DNA from: Stercorarius parasiticus
Taxonomy: Eukaryota > Chordata > Aves > Charadriiformes > Stercorariidae
NCBI GenBank assembly: GCA_013396915.1
Contig: VWZL01000583.1
Coordinates: 310,001 to 374,000 of the forward strand
Direction of reading: 5' to 3'
Length of the DNA: 64,000 nucleotides
Position 1 is the first letter of the stretch; every line of letters begins with the position of its first letter. The notes below the pieces were generated by a model. That model did no database searches. It was given only the letters and a program-made list of their open reading frames with translations, and was not told where the DNA came from. Positions 25,701-38,600 of the stretch are shown here, in pieces. Made by a program: the position numbers and the translations under genes.

Positions 25701-28700
25701 TTTCTATAGTGATTTAACTTACCTATAGAAATAGACCAATCTAAGAGTTATATCAGGTATAACTATGATGACTCAAAGCTGTACTTTGCTTTCTAGCCAG
25801 ACATCCAAGTCTTTAACCTAATCTTGAAAAAGGTCTGAGTTCCTTGGCCTCTCTGAAAGCTTCTGAAAGCATCTAAAATAATTTTAAAAAGATATATCCT
25901 AAGACTGAAATCACGCTTTCTATAGCTGAAGGCAGACAATACTTGAAAATACTTGTGTATTTGACAGTCATTTTCCCTTGTTCTAAGCCAAAGGGAATGA
26001 CTGTATGATTTCTTCTGTACGTAGTGAAGAAACAGTAAATAAGTAGCCCTGTGTCCTCTCAAAACCACTGTTGCCCTCTGCAATTATCTTTATCCTCCAT
26101 CATAAAATTAATACACAGATGACTTAAAATATCAAACCAGATAAAAGCAGCCCAATTCTGTAGTTTCACAGTTGCCAGGGGTGGTGGCTGCAGGAGGCAG
26201 CACTGCAGAACGAACGAGCACTCTGGCGCTTGTCTGCATGGAGTCTCCTTGCGCATTATTCAGTCAATGCTGGTTTTTGTTGGTTTTTTTTAACATACAA
26301 AACCCTCAGCACCCCTGTTATATTTTCATCTTCAGCTGAAATCACTGAAAGGGTTTGAGACAGTGACAGTCCTCTTGCCCTGTGATTCAACATGATGTAA
26401 AACCTTAGGTCCGACTCATGGCAAGGACTCCTTGCAGCTGCATTACTGTAACTACTCATAATTACTAATAACAATGCTATTAGTACATTGCAGCTATTTT
26501 TTTGTATATTCTGCAATATTTACTCCACTGATCCTTTTTGTATTTCTCTCCTCTCTGTGTTTGTCTCCAGTTTGAGGAAATTTCCTACTGAGTGAATTTG
26601 AAACCATAAGTTCTTCTTGCTCTTTCATAAAGTGGATTGAACTCTGCCTTTATTTCAGCTATTTGCATTTTCATTCATTTATTGCATCAGCTGCGGTGTG
26701 CAAAACTTCTTGATGTTTCTTAAAGATTCATTTTAAAGCAATAAATAAAAATAGCTTAAGACACCATCTTGTGTCCTCAAGAAACAGTGTCATTTGTTTA
26801 CTGTTAAGAATCATGAAAGCAGCTGCATGCAGTCCAGGATTGCACTGATTATTATGCCATGGTATTATAAGAATGTTTTCTCCATTTGTAGCTGTGGATA
26901 TATTAGAGCTATCAGTCAGAATGAAAATGTCTGCATGAAAACCCTGATGAGTGAAATAGATACTGACACTTAAAAACTTGACACCTAAAATTGTAAGAGA
27001 AACTGCGATAGAAGCAAGTCACAGAAATAATCAATTTCTTATGAAAGAAAAAACCTAAAAAGCAGGAAGACAATTTGCCCCAGGCAGAGCAGAACCACAA
27101 AAGCATGGTTTCCTGTAGATTTGTAACCTTTATCCCAATCTCTCTCCCTGCTGCTTACCTCATTATAATAATTACTGCTCCTCTGTCTCCCTTTGAAACC
27201 TCCTCTAGGAGAGAGACAGCATGAGCTGCGGCTTATTAGCAGCTACATTGGCACTCCTTGGCCACAGAGCTATTCTTAAACAGAAAGTAAGGCAGCTGAG
27301 CTCATCTTCAGTGAGCGCAAAACTTTTAGAGGCTTAATTCTCTTTGAGATTTACTTCTCTTTCAGACTTATTTGAAACCAGTATTAGGGTGAGGAATAGA
27401 TGCCTCAATAGACAGACAGCCAGCTTGACTGCATAAACCTGTTGTCTTTCGGAAACCAGGCTAAGAAATACTACTTTTCTCTTGGCTAGACAGCTATGGC
27501 ACTGTTAAACTGGAATGGTTCAGGAGTGAAACTTTCCAAGAACTATTTCCACTAGTCACCTAGCATGTAGCTACTCTATTTGATGAGTACAGATATAAGT
27601 ACTAGTCCAAGGCATTTAATTTATTCATATAAACAGCCAGAAAGTACCAGAACTTCAATAGGAATCTTAAAGAAGTGGCAATCTCTTGTCTGGTCATGAT
27701 AGCACGGGATAAAAAAAGATTGAATAATACAGTAAATAGAATCAGATGGTACCCCAGGTCACCATTAGAACTGAAAGCCTCTTACCTTCCACCGAAGAAG
27801 TGAGAGTGACTCAGCTTCTTCTAATTTTCCAAGGAGAAGAGCAGAGGACATGTACATGCTGGATGGACTGATGGTAGAACCAAGCACATTCCATGCGTCT
27901 TTTTAAGGAAATGGCACATGTTGCTTTTCTGGTATAGCTTGACATTCATCATTCTTCTTGCAGCCAACATGAACTCCACTTCTGTTGTTAAAGTAGTGTC
28001 ATGCTGTAGAACAAGAGAGATCAATTTTAAGTCATAATCATGGCCCAGAAGCAGCCCAGGTTTTGTGCTGACTCTGAAAAGTAGTTACACTATGTAAGGT
28101 TGAGATAGATACCTTGTATCAGTTTCATTTCACTTTCTTCCTCTCTTTTTTCTCAAAAGAGAGCAGACATTTACTTTAATGCCAAAATTTGGCCAAAGAT
28201 AGTAGGAAGTGATTTGGCAGATGTAAGTAACTGAATAATGTACTTAGGCTGAAAAGTAATTCTAGGAGCAGATCAGCAGATCACCATATGGAGTGGAGAC
28301 AGTTGTGGAAATTAGTGTTGAAAGAGATGGGATCCAAACGCCTGCTGATGAAAGACAGACTGAAGCCAGGGAAGTATAGGACTTGGAAGAATGAGGAGAA
28401 GATATAGAAACTGGAGGAAGGAGAAGCTGAAACGTCAGGGGAGCATGAAGAGTAGTCTGAAAGATGTCAAATCAGTGTGACATGAAGATTAATTTAGTGC
28501 CAAGGAGCTGGAGATACTTAAAGAGAGAAGTGCAAATCCTATCACGTATCACGTAGTTTATAGCATAGGAGACTTGTAACCGGGTTTTAAATATATACAT
28601 AAACATATATGTAAAGGATAATTCTTAACAGATTAAATAAAATTGTACTCTCACAAATAAAACTTTGTCAACCTAAATACATGACCTTTACAAGATGTAC

Positions 28701-29480
28701 AGAGCATGAATACAAAAGCTAGGCTTCCCCAGTGTGTCATCTCAACTTCCAGCAGTCTGCAGTTTAAAGACATTCTGAAGACTAAGACTGTTGTGTTCAA
28801 AGTCACAACTTTGCTTCCACAAGTCTGTCAAATTAAGTTGTTTTGATTCAGTTATGACACTGTTTCTTTGCAAAAAAATTTACAATTTCATGAAGAAATG
28901 TACAAAAAATCACTTCATGCGATTCATTTAAATATGTTGCTTTTTCATTTAATGCCCTTTGATGTTGTCAATGTTAATAATATTCAATAACATTAAATAA
29001 TAATATTAATTATTAATTTAATATTTAATAGTATTCTTAATTAATACCATAATAAACAATACATTTTGAATTAAAGAAAAACTGTTTAAAAAGCTTTTCT
29101 TTTATTATGTTCTTTTAGTGTTTTCTTTATTATTGCACTTACTATTCTTAAGTTCTTACTGATTGAACTGGGGGAACATTTCCATTTTCAATAGCTTTTA
29201 GGGCTTGGGGAAACATACTTTTAAGAGTAGTTTTTTGTTATTTTCAGAAGTACATTATTTCAGAATAGAGAAAACTCCATTCTGAGAATCAAATTTTCTA
29301 GATATGGAAAAGCATTTGCAAAAAAAGAACAGTGAGCATTTTCAAATGTTTAGAATGTTCCCTTTTACATCTAGAATCCAGCTGTGGTAACTTAGAAGTG
29401 AGAACAGCACAATAACCTGAGCATGGAAGACAAAGAGGTGTTGGGAGCATACTCTCCTGCATGCATGGAATGCTCAGGTA
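19751..29480. other. Intergenic, no gene recognised
   Basis: Slightly more GC than the flanks in places, with no recognisable exon. Contains perfect short hairpins at 19,798-19,819 and 22,207-22,230, a CTTGTT-rich imperfect repeat at about 25,020-25,060, and the start of an AT-rich tract at 28.97 kb. Confidence 0.55.
28971..29067. repeat. AT-rich low-complexity segment
   Basis: Between 28,971 and 29,040 only about five of seventy bases are G or C, with repeated TTAAT/ATTAA words that can pair with each other. It has no coding potential. Confidence 0.85.
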
Positions 29481-29484
29481 TGAT

Positions 29485-29520
29485 GGAAAGGAATCATAGA
29501 ATAGAATCATGGAATGGAAA
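29485..29520 (-). repeat. CR1-like 3'-terminal tail
   Basis: The stretch aatcatagaatagaatcat followed by ggaatgg is the reverse complement of degenerate ATTCTATG units, the hallmark of the 3' end of CR1 LINEs in birds. The element would lie in minus orientation with its body to the right, but the sequence beyond 29,520 has no obvious CR1 body, so only the tail is called. Confidence 0.45.
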
Positions 29521-29600
29521 AAACAAAACCAGCAGCTTTTTAAGAGATGCCCAAGAGACAGTTGCAACTATAAAACCAGATGGAGGGCAGAATTTGAGAG

Positions 29601-29666
29601 TCAATTGCTTTGAAAAGGAAATTCAATTGCTTTGAAAAGGAAATTCAAGTGCTATGAACAGGAGGG
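29601..29666 (+). repeat. 22-bp minisatellite, three copies
   Basis: Two identical 22-bp units (starting tcaattgctttg) occupy 29,601-29,622 and 29,623-29,644. A third, diverged copy (about 17 of 22 matching) fills 29,645-29,666. It sits some 80 bp from the CR1-like tail. Confidence 0.85.
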
Positions 29667-29669
29667 GTC

Positions 29670-32600
29670 AAACAAGGATACGGTGACTGCAAAGCACCAA
29701 ATCTAATCCAAACACATCAGCCCAGTTCCAGGAAATTCCAGAAAAATTCACAGGTATGGAACAATGAAGAATAAACAGAAAGCAATAACCCATGTTTTAT
29801 AACTGACCTCACTGAACTCAGTAACAACTTCCTTTTACCTTGTGACAATGCCCTAAGCTTTAAAAGACATTATGTGGCTCCTTTCACAAATAAAGGCAAA
29901 GGTGCAATTGGGATGCATTCATTATTTCTTCTTCTAACAAGCCCAGAAATCTACACAAGAGCAAAAAAACGTATTACTGAAGGATTTTTATTTTAATTTT
30001 CAGAAATATTGGCTAGCATGAGAATAAATGCCCAAATCACGGATTTTCTACATGGATTTAATTATCTCTGTTTATACTGATCATTTTTTTGGCAACAATA
30101 GGTTGACCATTGGAGCCTTACAGCCTAGACTACCTAGATGGGTATCTATATATTGCAGTTCAGTGTCATGGAGGACATAAAAGAACTGTGATTCCATTAG
30201 TATTTAGACAGCTCAGTCCCCAGCAGACCTCAGTTACTTTACATAAATGAGCATGAGCAGATATGATGATGAAACTCTTGCTGAGGAAGTTGTTAGGCAC
30301 AAGACTGTACCATAATAAGGCATACATCCCTCTGTGTTGTTCTATTTACGTGGCACAACTGCAAAAGAAGGGTGACACGTCATCAAGTTTTGTATCGACT
30401 GTGGGATTAGCTGCACCAGATCCAAACTAAAAGAAACCTGAAAGTGTCACCATCAGTGAGAAATACAGACCCTTAGCAAAGATATCGGATCTAACTGAAA
30501 GCAAACTTGATGGGTGATGAAATGGTGAGCAACTGTACTTTTTACACCTCCTGCAACATTACATTATTTTCAAGAAAGGTGTTGGTTAAAAAAATTTGAA
30601 TTTTTGTCACTGATTTAATCAGCTTCAGCCTCATGGCCACTGAACAAGGTTAAAGTTATTTTAGGCACAAAATTTCTGTACAAATGGCCATCTATAATAC
30701 AAAATCACTCAAACAGACTCTATTTCACATACCTACTACATAACCTTCTCCTTCTATTAGAAATCAGGTAAGGTTCACATCATGAACATATAAGTTCCTA
30801 TCTTCTCTAGGAAAAGTAAATAGGCTGTCAGAACCAGAACAGAGGAGAAAAAAATTATTATAGTCCATATAATTTACTGCAAACCAAGTTGGAAATTACA
30901 TTTAGAGGTCTGGTTTTCCCACTGGCTGTCATAAATTCTGACTAAGAGCAGTTAGTGCTTAGTTAATCTGTACTTCAGAATAAATATGTCAAAACTGTCA
31001 GAAGTGTAATAGGAGCAAGAATTTGTGTCTTCCTGATTAGATGTTCCAAACTCTGATATTTTTATGCCCTCCTCTGAAAGTCACTCCCCCCTCCCCACAC
31101 CAAGTTGCCTGTTTACTCCTGCCTTAAACTTTGTGTCCATCTCCAGAGCAGAGACTGTGGAGTAGGGAGGGATGAAGGGATCTCCTTCAAGTGACTTTTC
31201 TTTATGTAGATCAAATTTACTACTCACAATGGATAGCTTTTCTAGTGCAGTATAGTTCTGGCATATGAATCCACCCTTCCCCAGGCAGGGCAAGGAACAA
31301 GGGATAGAGATCCAGCTGTTGAAGGAATATTCTCTTTTCCTAACCCACTTTTTCCATGGGTAAGTACTGACTTTTTTTCCATTTCTTGATGCCCTGTCTG
31401 AGATATCCCAGATCTCACTCTGAGAAATGAGAAACACAATTTGATGGGAACACTTAAAGTACTCTAGAAGCACTAATTGCCCTGAAAGATGGAAAAATAT
31501 TAAGAGAATAAGAAAAAAGTAAAGTAATCATCCTCCAGTAAGCCAAAAATGGAAGTGATGCCTCTCATCCCAAAATAAAGATGAGTAAAAATATTTTCCA
31601 TATTATTTGCAATGATTTTGTTTCTATTTATTGTAAATGTTCTTTTGAATACATATACACACAAGAAATGATAGTATTTCCAAAGTGCACTAATACAATT
31701 GTTAATTGCATTTGTATAAGTCAGAGCATAACAGTTTCTTTGTTTAGTCAACACAATACATTTGAATACTTCACACACAGAAAACTATTTCAAAATTGTT
31801 ATACAAACAAGTTATTTCATGAATATCATGTAACACAAGAATTCTAGAGACTTTGCATGTCTCTATGAAGAAAATAAAAGATGCAAACACATCAGATTAT
31901 GGATTTTAGCATATTATTTCCCATCTCTTTGCAAAAGGAGCACTCTAAGTTTGTTTTTAACTGTAGAACAAGGTGTCAGCTCCCTCTCATTCTTCAGTCA
32001 TATGTCATTTTGGCTGCAGGCACACACAATTAATCTTTATATTCACATACCAACGAGTAATATATAATAGAACAGAAACAAGTGCGTTCCTCACTTTTTG
32101 ATCAGCTCTGTAATGGGAAAGAAGTTTTCTTTAGAGCAGCAGGCAAGCTGTTTCATGTGTAGATCCAGCCCACCACATAGCCTTATGAGGCTTTCTAGGG
32201 TTTACCACTCAAGCTACATAAATTGCACCCTCAACAGAGCTTTGCAAGCCAAAGGCAAGCAGCGTATCCTCTTTTCTTGATGATTCCTGGTGAGCCTAAT
32301 GTGTATGAACAGCACTGAGGCCCCTATCCAATGTTAGCAAGTTTGCTTCACTTGTTAATGAGGGATTCAAACCCCACGATACAGTTCACTAGAGTTTTGT
32401 CATTGATACCTTACAATGGACCCAGGGAAATTTCCACGACACTCAGTCAAATGCTTTTACAAGTAAAGTTTCTTACACTATTACCCAGTCCTGTCCCAAA
32501 TATATTTCAGTTTATGTTGACAAGCACAGAGGAAGAGAACTTCCTATGTAATATCTTTGATGAACACCGTACACACACCGCTTGACAGGTCCTTAGATGA

Positions 32601-35600
32601 CTTCATATTCAGTGCTAGATGCAAATTAAATTTTTGCCAGGAGTTCTCACCATTTAGAGATTGCCATTTATTGTTAATGAAATGAACTTGCATTCCCTCA
32701 CTGTCATTATTTTCTCAGCAAAATACAATGCTACTATGATTCTTCGCATGACGTTCATGCTCAGACATTAGATGTCTCTGGGCAGTTTACCTAGAGAAAG
32801 TATCACATTAAAAGATCAGAGTGGTAAGTACTGGGAACAATTTAAGTGCAAATGTTGTCAGATACAATAATTCTTAAACTATCAGTTTGTGCTTTTAGAA
32901 ATGTAGCAAGATACATATCCTACTGTTCCATTTTGGCTCTGACACTGTGCCTAAGCAAGGTCATTTCAGGTGATCTATATATAGAGAAAGATCTTAGTCT
33001 CTTGAATACTATACTGAAAAAAAAACCTGTATAATTGACTGCTACAGGGAGAGGATCCAGCTCATTATTTGAATTACACACCCATCTGTTTCAGTCAGGA
33101 AGGTTTATAAAAAGGTTGTAAGAGTTAGTTGAAATTGTCAAATAGAACATAAGATAATTTTAAACTATGGAAGAGATTTAATATGCTCTTGCTTTTGTGA
33201 ATCAGCAATTTTTAATGGAGGAAAAAAAAGAAGTTTATTTTGTAATCCAGGGATTTTAAGAAGCTTATACCATCCTCTTTTTGGCCCTGGACTATCCATT
33301 ATGTTGAGCCTGGATTTTATGTATTCCTTGCCCCTTTGCTTTTTGATTAATTTACTGCATTCAGTTTAGCCTCTCGTGTTATTTCTCAGTGTTAAATATT
33401 AAAACATAAATATTAGATCATTAACTAACACAAGAAATATATATCTTTTGCTCTTTCCTTACTCTAAAATATTATGGAAAGGAAGAATGAAAACTTCTCT
33501 CTCAACAGGCTCTTGTATTTCATCAGCATTCAATTTCTTCGTGTTTTGGCTACTAAGAGATTAAGCAGATTTTGTCTATTTGATTTTATGCAATCTGTTA
33601 ATGTGGCTCACATGTAGAACACCCATTTTCTATCTTCTTTTCCTTGCTCTTTGTATTAGTTGCTCTAAGCTGAGGCCCCCAGTGTGCCTGCTGCTGAGGT
33701 CCAATCCACTGTCCCTTACCTCCGATCTTTCATGAAATCACAATTGGAACCTGATATTTATGATCTGGAATTTCTCATTGTCTCAATGAGCATCATTAGT
33801 AGTAATTTTCTTTCTGCTTTATTCTTTATTATGTACGTGTCCTCTTTCAAGCCTCTGCAAACCACTGATTTCCTCAAGCTCTGGATCCCTATAAACAGCT
33901 TGTTTTTATGGTTTCTAGTCTAGATGCTAAATTCAGAATACTGACAGATTTATTGCTTTGAAAACTTACATTTTCCACACAATCTGGGAAAGCACCTCAG
34001 CTTCTTCTACAGTGTTCTACACAGAAATATATAAATCCAAAATGTTTTGAGTTATTTGAACTTTCCATGTTTCAGATGTCTGACTGCCGCCACACTGAAA
34101 AGGAAACTCCTTGCACAGAAAAGAATTTCTCCAGTTCTCGGCGTACTTCCTGTTTTCCTCTTGTCAGAGGAGTGTCTTTAGTTGAAGTACTTCATAACTC
34201 CGCCTTGGGTTGTTTTGGAATAGCACCTCCACAGATGCATGAAGGTGCTATGAAGAAGTAATTCCGTGATTCAAGGTCTCCTTATTCATTACAGGTACTA
34301 GCATGGGGAAAGAAGCAAAAACAATTACCAAACAAAGCAAAATGTATTCTATGCTAAATAAGGTTTCAGATGAATTTATAGGTATTGCAGTGTATATTCT
34401 GATATAGTTCAATTGCCCGCAGTTAAGGAAAAGATGGTCAGGAAAGGGAATTGGAAAATAGAGGAAAATTGCCACAAGTCTACAAAGACCTGAGAGAACC
34501 AATGCCTCCTTCAACAAAGTGACATAGTAAAGCATTCACAGAATGAAAATGTGTGTATTTGCTCACAGAAGCATTCAAAAGAAGCTCTTCAAGCTTCAGT
34601 ATATGGCTTTTCTTCTCCCATAGGCAGACTAACTGGAATAAAAGGGAAGTTTGGTAATTATTTTCAGCTGAGCTTTCAAGATTACAGAAGAAAAGTTGAT
34701 AAACCCAGAAAAGTCCAGATACTCTTCCTATATCTCCAATTCAAACGGAGCTATTCAATTTATAAGGTCATTCTTCATATGTGAGACCATTAATTGTCAA
34801 GTGTTCTTCCAGTTCTTCTTCCAATATAACCTTTTTGTTAGTGGTTGCTGCTGTTGTTTAGTTTGAGTACAATACTTGTGGTAGAATTTATCCTCCAATC
34901 CAACTCATTAAAAAGGGTGTTTAACAACAGGCTGAGAGGGTACCCCTCCTTACAAGGACCACTAAAAACATCCCTCTGCAACTTGGCCTTGCTATTTTTA
35001 TTACAAAGAAGCATAATTTCCCTAGACCTACATTAGGGTACTCTTATGTGGGGATATTTTTGTGTCTTTTAGATAATGGATGAGGTGGGAATTTCCCAGT
35101 AAATATGCACTTGTGTCATCAATTATTAACAATTCACAGACGCACCAGTTTATTTCTATCCAGAAGAATGGATTGAGATAACAATTAAGAATTTCTCTTT
35201 TTTTTAACTGCAGGGGATGTAGAAAGTCTAACCTACCAAATATGCTTGTCATACATTCATCCTTTGGCCTACTACAAGCACGTTAGTTCAATAGTTAAGT
35301 ACAGCACCCTTGGTATTTACACTAAGATGAAGTGCAAGGGTAGAGATTCTATTGTCCTCAGAAACTAGTCAAGGATTTTTATTATTTTTTCACCACTGCA
35401 TTTCACCTTTTCTGGGATCCTTATGTAGGCAAGTTGAAGATGATCGGTCTTCTAAGATACCAGTCTCACAGTATTTTTTTACAGATAACAATAAACACAG
35501 ATTTTATGAATCCTAGTCTATGGTCTCACAATTGCAAGGATCAAGTTACAATTGTTTAAGTTAACATTTCCTCCCCAAAGAGACATTTTCGCACTTGAAA

Positions 35601-38600
35601 GGTGGATATTTTTCAGCTGAGGCTGCCGTTACCTCTTCAGTTGGTCTCCTTCAATCTCATGTGGTCGTCAGACCAGGTCTGTTACATACCTGCAAGGTCG
35701 CAAGTTTCCTCCACAGTTCAGAGGAAACAGGACAACTTGCAATGTTAGTAGATGAGCTTAGTACCTCTCATACTCTCAAACAGGAGCAGTAACAGTGCAT
35801 TTGAGAGGTGGAAGGCACTAGCACTTCACTGTGGCCAGGCTCAGCGTATTGCTTCAGAGGATCCAATTTAGACCATCTCAAAAAAGCAGCTCATTTGGCT
35901 AGGCGAGCAGCAATCTCTCCCTAAAACAGGAGGCTTCAAAGAGGAACACAGAATAAGAGTCAGGCTGCCTCTCTGTGTGCCACTGGGCTTTTACTGCCTG
36001 TCAAGAAAGCAAAATAACTCAGTCTACTGACCTGCCCATGCCCTCATCCACCCATCCCTTTTTTTTGTTAATTATTTACATAACTTGCTTGAATAAGCAA
36101 CGTTTTAAAACACAGCCTTTAAAATGGCTCACAGAGAACTAATGTACATGACTCAGCGATCCAGCGTTCTGTCCCACAAGTCCACCTGTCCCCAAGAAAC
36201 AGCAAGGTTAGAGCAACTATAAACTTTTTCTCAGCAGAATGGCAGGTTTCCAGATTGACAGTGTGCTGCAGCTGACAATGCCTATTCTCCCAGCTGTGGT
36301 GAAGGACAGAAAATGCTCATGTCACTCCCTCTGCTTTTACATTAAACTGAAACAAGACCGGAATTTAAATAACTGCACTCAGCAGAACCAGACTTCAGAC
36401 TGAACAGCCTGGATTTTAACCATAAAAGTGTTGTAACTGCTAAAGAATATTCTTCAGGCTGGATTTGGGATAATGTCTGGAGGTGTTTGCATAGTGAATT
36501 TCTGCTATCCGATTTACCTATTGATATAAAGGAAAAGGAAAGACAGCTGCTTCATTAAGAGTCTGAATCAGGACAATGTTTCTGAGTGCAACATTTATTC
36601 CTGAATTCATTAGGTTCTGTACTGAACTAATCACCATCGTGATTCATTTGTGAATGGCACATCATTTATTGCAAATGTTGGATGGTCATTCTTAGAAACA
36701 CAGGTATTTTTATAATATCTGGAACAGGTGCTGTCAACAAAGCTGTTCAAAAAGTATCCATCCTCAAGAATACAAGGAAGAGGGAAAAACCTTCTGCAAT
36801 ATAGTTTTGTTTCTCATCAAGTATAATTTCAGACACTGGCAATAGAGAAGTGAAAATCAACTAGTTGGAATAATATTTAGGGTTCTGAGAAACGCATACC
36901 TAAAACTGAGATTGTTTTCAGGCTTTTGATTTTCAGATTGAACCTAGGAAAAATGTTGCAAAGCAGTAATTCCTGTATATATCATAATGCTGCTGAAAAC
37001 ATTTCCATTCAACAAAACTGACAAATGAAACACACTGCAGCCTTTAGTCCCTGTTAAGCTTAATAAAACTGGCTAACTAAATACCCAAAGTCATAGTCAC
37101 AATATGGCAAAGTATTCAGACATACTATTTTATGAAAGTATTCGTATTCAAGCTGTTATTTGATCAACTTGAGATATACGTAGTCTCGTGATTTTCCTTC
37201 GGATTTTTCCCACTTTGTTTTCAGTACCTGAAAACACAATGTTATTGCAGCCAGTTTTCATTAGAACACCCAAGACACTTTGATATGATAAACGCAGCAG
37301 CTGTCCCGGCCAAATATCTTTGTCAGGCCCTATCAGGCCCTTCTGTGGATATTCAAACTACAACCCACCACCAAATCACAAGCAACCTGAATGGTGGTTG
37401 GAATACATGTTAAACACCAGTTGCATGAAGAGATTCCACTAGTTCCTCCAGGCTGTTCAGCATGGCATCAGAACTGCTTCTGCCTTCTCTCCCTGAAGCC
37501 TTAGCTTCAGGCTCCTCGGCTGTTCATTTGAAATGGGAAGTCAAAGTCAACCCAGCATGGATATCAGCCTGCTTACTCCTCTCACACTTCTGACTACATA
37601 ATATTTAACCAGGCAGTCCAATACACAAGCTCAGATGCAACAGAAGAAAAGTGTATTTTTCCTGCTTTCCTTATTCAGAAGAAATGCTTCACCCAGTTTC
37701 AAGAAAAAAAAGAAAATACAGATTTCAGGCAGCTATTAGATATGAAAAATGTAATCTCATATGATCTCCTGATTACAACCACATTATTCTATACGCCGTA
37801 GAATTTGGATAATCTAGGAACTTTAAATGGGGCACTCAATATCCTGTGGAATTGCTCAGTTTGGAAATAAAGATTCATGGCACTCTAAAGTCCCCATTAA
37901 TTCAAACAAAACTTTGTGTATACATATGGTTCCATAAGATAACTCTATTGAGTTACTGACGCATGTAGACTTATGCAGATTCTGTGTTGGAATGGAACAA
38001 TAACGTTGTATATGTCAACCCTACTGAAAAAGAAAAGATACTGTAGGTTGTTGGATTTCTTCTCTGACAGCTCCCTTAGGAGGTAATACAAAAGTATTTA
38101 TTATTTATATATAAGCCAGCATGTCAACACATTTTTAGGTAACACTCAGTGTACTTTTTCTGTCTAGCAATAGAAAGTACAGAATAAATTATATACAACA
38201 TTTGTAGCTATTCTAAAAATGTTGGTATTGCACAGCCAGCAATCTACAAATTAGATATAAAATGCTTGCATGGAAGTAATATTTTTTGGTATGCTGTTGA
38301 TGTTCCTAACCCTTTCATGCCACTGTCTATATAAAATTAGGGTGAAGTCTACTCAACATACCCGTCTGTAATCTGATAAAATCTGTCCACTTTGTGCGCT
38401 TTCAGATGTCCTGAGGTGGTATGCCAGATGTTAGGAAAGTTGTATTTTACTTCAAAACCCACAGGTATAGCACAGACATATTTTGCCATGCATACCATCT
38501 GGTACCTGTTTTTTACCAGAGAACAGTGTGTTTAATCATTAAATTCCATCCTGCGGTACTTAAATCAAATTAATTCATACAGATATATGCATTTTTCTCC

